64,000 nt of DNA from Bubalus kerabau (taxonomy: Eukaryota; Chordata; Mammalia; Artiodactyla; Bovidae). The notes under the pieces are model-generated. The model saw only the letters and a list, made by a program, of their open reading frames with translations. It searched no databases and had not been told where the DNA came from. Every line of letters begins with the position of its first letter. Positions within the stretch are counted from its first letter, which is position 1. Shown here piece after piece: positions 11,382 to 22,180 of the stretch. Where the stretch lies: assembly GCF_029407905.1 (NCBI RefSeq), contig NC_073643.1, forward strand, positions 27,866,001-27,930,000. Reading direction: 5' to 3'. The position numbers and the translations under genes are program-made.

Positions 11382-13167
11382 TGCCCCTTCACATTTTACA
11401 AACTGCTATTAATACATGATCACATTTCTGAATCAGCTTTCATCATTGCCCTTCTTAGCTACACATAAGCCTCCAGGTATTTTTCTTCCAAACAATAAGC
11501 AGCTTGTATATTTCCCCAATAATCTCATATGCAAAACACATATCTACTGAGTTCTTAAACATATGGTGAATTCCCAGTACACAATTCAAAAAAGAAATGA
11601 TGAAAATAACAGAAAATGACTTCTGAAACTGAATTTCAGAAGTCAATGGAATGGTGATGGTACTTAAAAATCACAGTTTCCCTAAGTGTTAGTAATAGTA
11701 TACAAGAATGCACCATGATTCCCTTGCAGAGGGTGATTCGAAACCTCATCTGCAAACAACAGTACCTTGGATAGTTACCAGTGCATTGCTTCTAGAAGGA
11801 TATCTTGTAAAAGGTTTGGAGGTTTTATCATTGCTGTTTTGTATTTGTATTTAACATTCTTAAGCAGCTGTATTACTAGTTAAGAGGGTTTTGGATGATT
11901 TTCAGATAAACGATCTGTACTCCTATATGTGATACATAAAAATGTTTCTTTGTTTTATCTTAAACTGTATTGTGGTTTCTTACTGACTCAGGACCAGCCA
12001 TATCCCCATGATCTCTGAGTTGTCTTTTTCTAATCTTTCTGTCCTTCTCCCTTGCTGAAGAGATGTTAGCTGTGAATTCTTTTGTCTGTGAATGAATCTG
12101 CAACATTTCCTTCATCTGTTCTAACCTGCAATTTACACTTCATCATCCACTAAAATAAAACAATTGAACTTATTGAGATGGTTCTAAATTAAAAGTAAAC
12201 AGTCACTGAATGAGGCAGGTATTTCCATAATAAAATGTTTGCAGTTGGTGAATTTTTGCAGAGATAAGATTTAGGTTGCTATGATTTTTTTTTTTTTTTC
12301 AGTTCTTAGATACTAGCCTAGGATTTAAATACTGGAGGTAGCTATGAGTAAACTCCAAATGAATACCTGTCATTATAGTCATTGATCTCTATTTTCAGTC
12401 TTATTTACAGTAGTAAAACAGTATGGATAAAATGAGTGCTTAATATCATTAAATATTGAATGTATCATTCAGTATTTTAGGACATCTACACCGGTCAAAA
12501 TAAATTGTGATTGAAAGGATTTAATAGCATACATTAATTACAGAATAATAAATTACTCTGTATAATTCAAGGTCTCCAATTTTGTCTTTTAAATATGTAT
12601 GTACTTGGAGTAGCTGCATAATTACTTCAGTCTTCCTTCCACCTTAGTTTTAGACTGAGTTGTGAACAGTGCACACCCTTCTGCCCACCCCATGCACGTA
12701 TACACTTACAGCCACCCACATAATCTTGTTTCATTTATGGAACTAGTTTTAAATAACCAAGAACATATTGGAACACAATCTTCAAACATACTAAAAGCAT
12801 TGCAAATCCAGCTGAATAAAAATCAAGAATAGGTCTTCCGTTCCTTTCACAGGACACAGAACCAAATGTGCAGCCAAATTATCCTCCCATTAAGGTCACA
12901 TTCTCGTTTTTGGAGGAGAAAATCATAGGAGTCTACCCCAGAAGCATCCAGTCTGTTAAACCCCATTATTGAAATGAACTTGGGAAATGATGACACACAC
13001 CTTCCTGTCCCTCCTCATCAGTTCAGAATTTGGAGGGGCAAAGGAAGTGGAATGCATGCTCAACTGGGGCAGTAAATACTAGGCTGTAGGAGACTGTTTT
13101 ACTGTTAAATACAGTAATGGGTTTTTAATGGCTGCTGTCCAAAGTTACACTGGAGAAAAATGGTTTA
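11382..13167. other. unique sequence, no gene seen
   Basis: AT-rich DNA. A T-run followed by CAG at 12283-12302 resembles a splice acceptor, but no open frame or donor follows it. No repeat was named here. Confidence 0.4.
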
Positions 13168-13318
13168 TTAGTAATAATAATAGCTGGCACTTTTATCTTC
13201 AAAGCACTTTACAAATATTAGCTCATTAATCCTCTAACTGCCACTGGGAGGGTGCGTTAATGTTTTTATCCTCAGTTTACAGCTGGTGAGACAGGAAAAT
13301 AGAAGGTAGAGACCAAGT
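13168..13318 (-). repeat. MIR SINE
   Basis: Reverse-complement MIR landmarks: 'aataataatagctggcac', 'aagcactttacaaatatta', 'gctcattaatcctctaac', then the 'tcctcagtttacagctggtg' core. Confidence 0.8.
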
Positions 13319-15017
13319 TTTCAAAAGGAGGTTTTGTGTATGGAGGTCAATTTCCAATTCAAACAACGCATATCAATTTTTATATATAATTGAATGGCAT
13401 TCACTCTGACGACTGTCATTCCTTTTTTGAGGGGATAGTAATTAAGGTCAAATCCAATTTATTTGAACTTGATTCACATGAGATGCACCTGAATTGCTCA
13501 TTCCTGGTTCTTTAGCACTATTTCAAGCAAATCAATTGTGTTCAGAATCTATTCAGCCCAAATCAATTACATGCAGAAACTTGTATGCATGGAAAAAGGT
13601 CTCTTGAGACCCTTTGAAATTTAGCTCCACTGAGAGTTGCTGGAGATCACAATGTGAAACAGGTTCAAGGTCAAATTTAAACACCTTTATTCTGGTTTTC
13701 TATTTTTAACCATTCGCTCAGATCTCCTTTCCAGAAAATACTATATGTCTTAAATTAGTGAACAATAATGAACAACCCAAACAGTCTATTAATCCTTCTG
13801 GTGTAGTCTATAGATGGTAAAATTATTATTGGTTTTCTTTCTTTACTTGCCACCAAGGACAGTGTTTTCAATTCTTTGCCATTGTACAATGCCTTAAGTA
13901 TTTTAATTGAATAAATCATTTCCCCACTGTGTTATTAGATGCACTGTAGAGAACAAGATTACAAATTCTCTGAATTTATAATACAAAAATAAACGCATTT
14001 GTTCAGAAGCCAAGTGCTATACTCTAAAGAAGCAGGCACGGATAAAACAAAAGCCTTATAGCAAATTCATTCCATATAGTCCAAGGAAATGGGATCTACT
14101 GTCTAGACTAAGCAGAAAGCAAACACATTTCTGCCACTATCTATTACATAAAAAAGTCTTTTGGAGTCAGTGTTCGAGACTGCTATTTATATTTTGCATA
14201 TTAAAAAATTAACATTTTTCTAAATACCACATACCCCAAAAATCAAATACCTCTTAAAATTCCCACATATATTGACCATGCCTAGAATAGGGTTGATTTT
14301 TCCCTCCAAAGCCTTATCTTAATTGACAGCTGCTAATAAAGACAGTGCCACCATTATGATGGGTGTCATTTTCAAAAACAGCCAGCCTGGGATATGGCAT
14401 CTGCCGTTGCCAACTATGTCTATCTTAATCTGGAGTGGCAGATACACCTTTGTGGAAATGCCAACCGTGTAACGCAATTGGTTACATATAATACCCGGAT
14501 GTGAGGGAAATCTATGCATATTGAGATTACAGAGTATCAGAAACATTTCCGCCAAGAAATAAAAGATGGTAATGAAGGCAACCAAAAGGTTTGGTGAGGG
14601 TGAAGGTTGATTTTTACATATACTGGTGCCCAGGACAGAGTTCAGGAGGACTCAGACATCAGACACTTTTATGACATGATTTTGCAGAAAACACAAATGT
14701 CTTTCTTTGCCAATGTACCTCCCACACGGGAGTGTCTCACCCACCTGGGAGTGTCTCACAGCAAATCTTTGCAACAAGAATTTTAAATCCTCTTTTTAAA
14801 TGCCACCACTCCGAGGATTAGCATTCAATATCATTTAATACTTAAGGAGGAGCCCTTAAATATCTACTTTCCATATGACAAAATAATACACAGAAGAGGC
14901 AAATCTGGATGGTCCTTGACAAAGACCATAGTTAGAGAATCCTGCTAATCCCGGGGTGCCAGTACTATGGACATTGCCCAGGTGGGAAATGAAGTGCAAG
15001 AGTGAAGAGAATGGGTA
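13319..15017. other. unique sequence including enhancer-like stretch
   Basis: No exon was supported. The segment at about 14300-14590 is non-repetitive, of mixed composition and dense in transcription-factor-like words; see findings. The rest is AT-rich, with 'cacccacctgggagtgtctc' and its near copy 'cacacgggagtgtctc' side by side at 14730-14760. Confidence 0.4.
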
Positions 15018-15382
15018 TGTAATGAATTGAATGTGTGTCTCTTCCAAATTCATATGTTGAAACCCTAATCTCAGTGAAAAGCTATTTGGAGGTGTAGCAT
15101 TTGCAAGGGAATTGGATCATGAGAGTCGTGCCCTCATGAATGTGATCAGTAGCCTTATAAAAGCGATACTGGAGAACTCTTGAACTCTTTTTGTCATTCT
15201 CACCAGGAAGGTATAATGAGAAGTCAGCAGCCTGCACATCAGAAGAAGGCTTTCATAAGAACCAGACTATGCTGGAATCCTGATGTCAGGCTTCCAGTCC
15301 CCAGAACTGTGACAAACAAATTTCTATTGTTTATAAACCTCCGCTTCTGTGGTACTTTGTTACAGTAGTCTTGACTAAGATG
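15018..15382 (+). repeat. MLT1 (MaLR) LTR
   Basis: A nearly full LTR: 'tgtaatgaattgaatgtg' start, 'caaattcatatgttgaaacc', 'gccctcatgaatgtgatc', 'ccttataaaagcg', and the 'tctgtggtactttgttacag' end. A solitary LTR; no coding region lies beside it. Confidence 0.8.
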
Positions 15383-15410
15383 GGGTGTTTAGGGGTCTGC
15401 TGGACTCAAA

Positions 15411-15715
15411 GGCAGCACAGTGTAGAAGTAAAAGAGCTTGAGGCTGGAGATTAGATACTTTTGAGTTGGAATACTACTGGCTTGGCCACTTCCAAGTCAT
15501 ACCGTGTGACCCTGGACAAGGACACCCTATGTCTGTGACACTCAGCATTAAATGAATATTATCATAACAGTACTTTCCTCAAAACACTGATGCAGAGATT
15601 ATAAAATACATCATTAACATTTAGTAAGGGACAGGTAATTTAACTGTTTGCCTGGCATAGCCTCAATTCTGTCTCTAGCACAAGGCAGTTACTCAATAAA
15701 AGCCTTTAATGATTG
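15411..15715 (+). repeat. MIR SINE (3' part may be L2-like)
   Basis: MIR in forward orientation: 'cagcacagtgtagaagtaaa', 'tggccacttccaagtcata', 'gtgtgaccctggacaagg', ending 'gttactcaataaaagcc'. The central part is diverged. Confidence 0.65.
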
Positions 15716-15842
15716 GTCACTGTCAATGTCTCATAGCACATCCAATAAATCAATCATTTAATCAGTCAATGTATAATGGAATTAAGGAAGCTATAAAAAA
15801 TATCGAATCTCCTTATATTTGGGCAGGGTTATATTCAACCTT

Positions 15843-16819
15843 CACAGTCCAGCTCTCACATCCATACATGACTACTGGAAAAACCATAGACTTGACTAGA
15901 TGGACATGTGTTGGCAAAGTAATGTCTCTGCTTTTGAATATGCTATCTAGGTTGGTCATAACTTTCCTTCCAGGAGTAAGCATCGTTTAATTTCATGGCT
16001 GTAATCACCATCTGCAGTGATCTTGGAGCCCAAAAAAATGAAGTCTGACACTTCCCCATCTATTTCCCATGAAGTGATGAGACCAGATGCCATGATCTTC
16101 ATTTTCTGAATGTTGAGCTTTAAGCCAACTTTTTTACTCTCCTCTTTCACTTTCATCAAGAGGTTTTTTAGTTCTTCTTCACTTTCTGCCATAAGGGTGG
16201 GGTCATCTGCATATCTGAGGTTATTGATATTTCTCTCAGCAATCTTGATTCCAGCTTGTGCTTCTTCCAGCCCAGCATTTCTCATGATGTACTCTGCATA
16301 TAAGTTAAATAAGCAGGGTGACAATATACAGCCTTGACATACTCCTTTTCCTGTTTGGAACCAGTCTGTTGTTCCATGTCCAGTTCTCATGTATGGATGT
16401 GAGAGTTGGACTGTGAAGAAAGCTGAGTGCCAGAGAATTGATGCTTTTGAACTGTGGTGTTGGAGAAGACTCTTGAGGGTCCCTTGACTGCAAGGAGATC
16501 CAACCAGTCCATTCTAAAGGAGATCAGTCCTGGGTGTTCATTGGAAGGAATGATGCTCAAGCTGAAACTCCAGTCCTTTGGCCACCTCATGCGAAGAGTT
16601 GACTCACTGGAAAAGACTCTGATGCTGGGAGGGATTGGGGGCAGGAGGAGAAGGGGACGACAGAGTATGAGATGGCTGGATGGCATCACCAACTCAATGG
16701 ACATGAGTCTGAGTGAACTCCGGGAGTTGGTGATGGACAGGGAGGCCTGGCATGCTGCAATTCATGGGGTCGCAATGAGGTGGACACGACTGAGCAACTG
16801 AACTGACTGAACTGAACTG
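15843..16819. mobile_element. BovB LINE insertion with inverted 5' half (twin-priming structure)
   Basis: One BovB insertion lies in two opposed pieces between perfect 12-bp duplications atattcaacctt (15831-15842 and 16820-16831). The left piece (15843-16387, minus) carries the ORF2 reverse-transcriptase end. A QGCILSP motif-B block and the YADD catalytic motif (about 16210-16221) are readable on the minus strand, followed by the KSRDIT block. The right piece (16387-16819, plus) carries the C-terminal domain (YGCESW, GRRRRGRQSMRW) and the '(actga)n' tail. About 32 bases of element sequence, from 'tcatgtatgg' to 'gactgtgaag', appear in both pieces. The junction shares one T. Stops and small deletions make it non-functional. 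Confidence 0.93.
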
Positions 16820-16831
16820 ATATTCAACCTT

Positions 16832-17251
16832 GGACAGAAAACTGGTGAATTTTTCAGTATTTCCCCTAGACTCATTGCATTCCCTCAGCTTATATGTTAA
16901 CTCTGAATTTGCGTTTTAAAAACAAATCAGTTATACAATATTTCTCTTTTCTTTCAAAGACGGAAATTTAAAAGCTGTAGCGTGTATTATGAACTGAGTT
17001 ACATATGATGGTATCTGCACTTTCATTCTAGCTTCACCACTGCCCAGCCCACTATTCAACCTTACTTCAGTATTTTTCCTCTATAAAATAAGCTAACAAC
17101 TTATCCCTTTTTGTCTGCCCTGTTGTTGAAAAAGTCAAATTAGATATGGGAAAATTCTGTAAAAACCTTAGAGTACTGAAGTAATGATTTTTTAAATAGA
17201 AATATTCAGCAGTAATCTTCTAAATGAATGTAAATGCTGTGTTGAATGTCA
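16832..17251. other. unique spacer between two BovB copies
   Basis: About 420 bases of AT-rich DNA without recognisable features. Confidence 0.5.
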
Positions 17252-17785
17252 GTTCAGTTCAGTTCAGTTCAGTCGCTCAGTCGTGTCCGACTCTTTGCGA
17301 CCCCATGAATCGCAGCACGCTGGGCCTCCCTGTCCATCACCAACTCCCGGAGTTCACTCAGACTCATGTCCATCGAGTCAGTGATGCCATCCAGCCATCT
17401 CATCCTCTGTCGTCCCCTTCTCCTCCTGCCCCCAATCCCTCCCAGCATCAGAGTCTTTTCCAATGGGTCAACTCTTCACATGAGGTGGCCAAAGGACTGG
17501 AGTTTCAGCTTTAGCATCATTCCTTCCAATGAACACCCAGGACTGATGTCCTTTAGAATGGACTGGTTGGATCTCCTTGCAGTCAAGGAATCTGCAAGAG
17601 TCCTCTCCAACACCACAGTTCAAAAGCATCAATTCTTCGGCGCTCAGCTTTCTTCACAGTCCAACTCTCACATCCATACATGACCACTGGAAAAACCATA
17701 GCCTTGACTAGACGGACCTTTGTTGGCAAAGTAATGTCTCTGCTTTTCATTATGCTGTCTAGGTTGGTCATAACTTTCCTTCCAG
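17252..17785 (-). mobile_element. BovB LINE 3' fragment with 13-bp TSD
   Basis: A 5'-truncated BovB on the minus strand, with its tail '(cagtt)n' at the left and the 'ggaaggaaagttatgacc' end at the right. The flanks gtgttgaatgtca at 17239-17251 and 17786-17798 are identical, a perfect 13-bp target-site duplication. It encodes pieces of the ORF2 C-terminal domain (CESWTVKKAERRRIDAFELW near 17615-17675) but has stops. It lies about 430 bases from the previous BovB and opposes its right half. Confidence 0.95.
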
Positions 17786-17798
17786 GTGTTGAATGTCA

Positions 17799-19604
17799 AG
17801 TGTCTCAGAAAAGGTCAATACTTGTCTTCCCCTTGAACCTTTGCACAGGAGATGTGTTTTTCTTTGAACACATCAACATGTAAGACATCCCACAGTAAGC
17901 TGATATCCTGTCACATCAGTTTGTTTAGTGGTCTTCAACACAGTAACAAACTAAATTCACAGTCAGCTCTAATAGCAACAAATCATTAAAAAATCTCCAA
18001 AAATTTCTCACCAATTTACTTTCTATTACTTTGGAAACTATGTTCCTTAGCCAAGGTAAATACAAATTTCTCATATCAGGATGCTACCAATATATCCCTG
18101 ATCTAGTTTCTCATCCTCTTTATCCTGATAACACTGCATCACAGAGGGGGAGCCCTTCAGAGATCCAAATATCCAGGTCACAATGACTTTAGGCTATCAG
18201 AGTATTATCTGAGGGTATCTCCACTTCTTGGGCACATCTATAATTCCTAGAGTTAAAATCACCACTTACAGCAAAAGCTTCTATTAGGGAGGAACCTCTG
18301 CTAAAAATGCAAACCTGTTACCAAAGAAGCTAAAATCCATTGTTTGCCTTATTCACTGTGCTTTACAGCTTTCTCTTGGAAGGCAGAGTTAATTCAAGGG
18401 AAAGGGCAAGTTTGTTTTGAAGTTTGAAGCTTCAACTGAAACCCACTTCTGGCCATGAACATGCCCACCTGGGGCAATGAAGGAGGATCAGAGGAAGGAA
18501 TAACAAAGGGGAAGGGAAAATGATGGCCTTGAATGCAGATTTCAGGATTCTCCCTTTTGTCCAGCCTTTGGCAGTTTGGGTTTTCTTCTTCCCCCTTATA
18601 CAAGTTCTATAAATGTGAAGTCTTCAGGGTGTGCTGGATATTCCTCAGTAGCTCTCCAGATTCATATTTACTCTCCACCTTCCTCCAGGCTGTTCTGTGC
18701 AGAGGGAACCAACTGCAGCAGATCACTTGGACCAGGCTCCTTCGTCCTCTGACTGCTGATGGGTACAGCCACTGGGAGGAAGAAGCAAGAGATCTTGGGG
18801 TAGGAGGAGACCGGTGTCCCGCGACTTGACAATGGCTGTTTCTCTAAAACCACAGGTTCTGTCTGCAACCTTCCCCAGAGCTATGGCTCCCATCTTTCAG
18901 TAACTTCTTTCTCCTGTCTTCCCTCTAGACTAAGGGCAGTAATAGCCCAGGGTTGCCTCAGCAGCCTTTCCTTGTTGGCTTCCCTCAACTCTGCCCCAAA
19001 AGATGTGGTTGGTTTCTTCTTTAAACTCCCTTCAATTGTCCCATTTGAGTACCACTTATATACAAGGGAAAAAAAAAAAAATCAAGTGAAAGCAAGAGAG
19101 TGCCAACTTTTACCCAGAGGAGATAAAAAACTCTGGGTCCTTTAACACTGCCAAGAGAACATGCTACCCTGTTCCTGTGGATGGCACTCTGCCACCAGGG
19201 CATTCAAGTCCAATACAGCAAGATCATCACGTTTCTCAAGATGAGTCAGAAATACGAATTTTATGTGAAATCCCTGGTTTTAAAATATTGGCTTAAGTAT
19301 TTTCTAAATATGTCTTAGGCCAAAGAAAACACATGTGTAGGCTGCGTTCAGTCCAAGGGACATAGGGCTGGATCTTAAATAGACTGTGGTGCCTCTTAAA
19401 AAAAAAAAAAATCTGCTTTTCGTTATAATGCAAAATTATATCAAGAAACATAGAAATTCTCATCTATACAACTCTTTCCTACACAATTAATTAATCTAAA
19501 AACAATAACTTTCTCTCCCTCATTTGAAATTTCATAGCAAAAACAGAACTATCTGGAACCCAAAAGTGACAAGAATCTTGATATTTAGGATGGTTCTAAA
19601 TGAA
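17799..19604. other. unique sequence with a weak old-repeat trace
   Basis: No gene was supported. From about 18600 to 19085 the text ('ctaagggcagtaatagcc', 'aaactcccttcaattgtccc', 'atttgagtaccacttata') recalls the 3' end of an old mammalian interspersed repeat that I cannot name. Poly-A runs lie at 19069-19081 and 19399-19411. Confidence 0.4.
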
Positions 19605-19800
19605 TGAATCTAATCAAATCACGTAGTTTCTGCATGGCTCTCTCCATTCATCTGCAAAATCAGGATAATGACTTTTTCCCTACCATCTTCACAGGGACAC
19701 TTGGCTGAAAAATGAAATAATACATAGTAAATGAAAAGCACATTTGAGCTCTTCAGAGAATAAAGTGCTGTATAAACCAAAGGGATTACTAAGAAAAACC
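19605..19800 (+). repeat. MIR SINE
   Basis: MIR 3' half, forward: 'catctgcaaaatcaggataa', 'gaaataatacatagtaaatg', 'aaagtgctgtataaac'. Confidence 0.65.
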
Positions 19801-19917
19801 TCAGAGGTTAGTCAGAGCTTTTCTTCTTTTCCAACCACATTTCATGATGCCAAGGTAACTGTAAGTCAATGCCTCAGGCCAGCACAATGTTATAGAAGAC
19901 CTCTCCAAATCTAAGGT

Positions 19918-20086
19918 GGTGGTTCTCAACTCTGGCATTACTATTTCACCGGAGTTTTTCAAAAATCCACATGCCTGGTCACCACTTCCAAGAATTCTTA
20001 CTGAATTTATCTGGCTTGGCAGTTTTTAAAAAGTTCTCTAGATGATTCTCATTTCAGTCAAGCCTGAAAACTGCTACCCAGGATTT
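19918..20086 (+). repeat. MER5-type DNA transposon (hAT-Charlie)
   Basis: It begins with the MER5 terminal motif 'ggtggttctcaactctggc' and closes with 'agcctgaaaactgctac'. Internal parts such as 'gatgattctcatttcagtc' fit a diverged MER5A copy. Non-autonomous, no transposase. Confidence 0.65.
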
Positions 20087-20170
20087 TTCAAACATGAAGC
20101 AATCACTACTTGCATATGTACATCTAATTGATGTAATCAACAAAGTTCTATGATTTTAATAGTAACATAA

Positions 20171-20320
20171 TGTGCTGTGCCATGCTGTGCTGAGTGGCTC
20201 AGTTGTGTCTGTCTCTTTGCCCGCCAGGCTCCTCTGTCCATGGGGATTCTCCAGGCAAGAATACTAGAGTGGGTTGCCATGCCCTCTTCCAGGGCATCTT
20301 CCCAATCAGCTGAGCCACCA
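20171..20320 (-). mobile_element. Bov-tA SINE, internally deleted
   Basis: Reverse-orientation Bov-A body ('tgtccatggggattctcc', 'aagaatactagagtgggttg') ending in a remnant of the tRNA head ('agctgagccacca'). Pieces of the body near 20220 and of the head near 20310 are missing. Confidence 0.8.
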
Positions 20321-20410
20321 ATAAGTTCACACTTATTCATATACATAGACACACTCATATCTATCTTTTTCCATTCACACACTGAGCATGCAATAAAAAT
20401 TATTATAATA

Positions 20411-20930
20411 AGAAGCCAGAATTTATTGAGTGCTTAATGCATTCTAGTAAGTTGGCTACCTAGATTGCTGCATATAACGCTGATAATAACACACACGAGC
20501 TGGGTACGGATTTGTTGCTGTTGTTCAGTCACTAAGTTGTGTCCAAATCTGTGCAACCTCATGATCTGCAGCATGCCAGGCTCCTCTGTCCTCCACTATC
20601 TCCTGAGTTTGTTCAGTTTCATGTCCACTGAGTCAGTGATGCCATCTAACCATCTCATTCTCTGCCACCCTCTTCTCCTTTTGCCTTCCCAGCATCACGG
20701 TCTTTCCAATGAGTTGGCCCTTCACATCATGTGGCCAAAATATTGGAGTTTAATGAATATTCAGAGTTGATTTCCTTTAGAACTGACTGGTTTGGGTATA
20801 GATAGTGCTCCACATCTCCATAGACGAAATCAGTTTTAGGGAGGTTAAAATGACTTACTCAGGACCATGCATTGAGGAATTAACAGAACTGGACTGGGAA
20901 CCCTGGCAGCCTGACTCTTACAGCCATGAT
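20411..20930 (-). repeat. MIR SINE split by BovB
   Basis: The left part, 'atttattgagtgcttaatgc', and the right part, 'gttttagggaggttaaaatg' and 'gggaaccctggcagcctgac', read as one reverse-complement MIR. The BovB at 20512-20793 interrupts it. Confidence 0.7.
20512..20793 (-). mobile_element. BovB LINE 3' fragment, older copy
   Basis: The BovB 3' end in reverse, with the '(gttgtt)' tail at the left, through the region complementary to GRRRRGRQ at about 20660. It stops at 'aactgactggtttg'. The flanks gggtacggat (20502-20511) and gggtatagat (20794-20803) form an imperfect 10-bp duplication. It is more diverged than the 17.5-kb copy. Confidence 0.9.
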
Positions 20931-22048
20931 ATTTATGTAATAACTACCACACCCTGTTTGCTTCCCACTGTGACAGAACCTGTAGTGTTTAAAAGATAAG
21001 TAAAATGAAGCATGTGGCCTCAAAAAGATTCTGCCATCTGATAGGAGAATTGTGATGCAGATTAAACTTCACAGGTTAAACAGGAAAATAGTATACTGTC
21101 GTCCCTGGAATGAGGGAGAGGTGGATTGGAAAATGGGCAATGCCTGGCTTTACTAAGCTTCTACTTCACAACGATAGAGGAAATGAGATGTACTCAGACA
21201 TCCGAAGAGAGAATGTAACAAGACCACCAGGAAAAAAAAAAACACCTGGTCAAAGAACAGACTGCATTTATGTATTAGCCATTCAGCACATTTATTATTC
21301 TTATCACCTCCTGATATCACTTGGATTGAATGTTTATGCCTCCCTAAATTTACCAAATTATCATCTCAACCAGCAAACCACAACTTTTGAAGAATTCACC
21401 ACAGTTCAAAATTTATTTCTGATTCTTACTGAAAAATTGTACACAAACCCAACTGTATCACACATGTACACACACACACACCCACACACACATACTCTTA
21501 ATGTGATTTCCAAAGAGGTAAACAAGTTGCAATTTTTGGTAGTAATAAACTAATGTGAAAATTAAGTAAAAATTTTTAGAAAAATTTTAGTAACTGAAAA
21601 CAGACTATTCTTTCTCTTTGTACTTTTATTATCTAAACACAATGGGAATGTAAGCAAGACCACTTTTTTTTTATCCACAATACATAAAATCTCAATTAGT
21701 TATGGTCTATTTGTGTACTGACTAAAAACATTCGTTAACAAAACAGAATTTTCTAGTTTACTGGATAAATATACCAGGAGAAATTGCAGAATAATGTTAG
21801 GTTGCCAAGCAACTGCTGCTCTACTCCCTCATTCATCAAGCTTCTTATCCCGGTGCTAGAGAATTCCAACCAATTTGTTTCTTGGGAAAATTATAGTGAC
21901 TTTCAGTAACACAATAACACTTTTATTCTCAGAAGATAAACTTAGATGTTCTTTTGATCAAAGGGATGTGTTAATTCATTATTCTCTACATGGTGCTAAT
22001 GAGAAAGCTATAATTAACCAACTACACTATTGCGATGCACATAAAATA
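20931..22048. other. unique sequence, no gene seen
   Basis: The open frame at 21110-21553 runs through a CA repeat and has no gene-like features. Otherwise AT-rich. Confidence 0.4.
21469..21492. repeat. (CA)n microsatellite, interrupted
   Basis: About eleven CA repeats with a single C interruption. Confidence 0.85.
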
Positions 22049-22180
22049 AACTGCAGTAATTAGTAATGTTTAAGGTGTTAACCAGCCTCCAAAATTAGAA
22101 AATACAGAATCTTTCCCCCAATAAAGATGCAGAGAAAGGAGAAATCACCATAGCTAATTAAACTGAGAATTGTTTCTATT
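22049..22180 (+). repeat. member A of a local ~130-bp duplicated segment
   Basis: Shares the string 'ctccaaaattagaaa' and then 'gcagagaaa.gagaa' with 24131-24258, in the same order and spacing. By eye about 70% of positions agree. I do not recognise it as a known repeat family. Confidence 0.6.

Noticed and set aside
12283..12302. T-run plus CAG as a splice acceptor
   Set aside because: No open frame or donor follows. Such runs are common in AT-rich intronic DNA.
15018..15382. Endogenous retrovirus with coding potential next to MLT1 LTRs
   Set aside because: All MLT1 copies here are solitary LTRs. No internal retroviral domain was seen beside any of them.
15956..16390. A 144-residue minus-strand frame with QGCILSP and YADD as an active reverse transcriptase
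   Set aside because: It is a fragment of a 5'-inverted BovB copy. The endonuclease and the rest of the RT are absent and small deletions are present.
21110..21553. A 147-residue frame on the plus strand
   Set aside because: It runs through a CA microsatellite (a HTHTH-type stretch) and has no domain, splice or start context.
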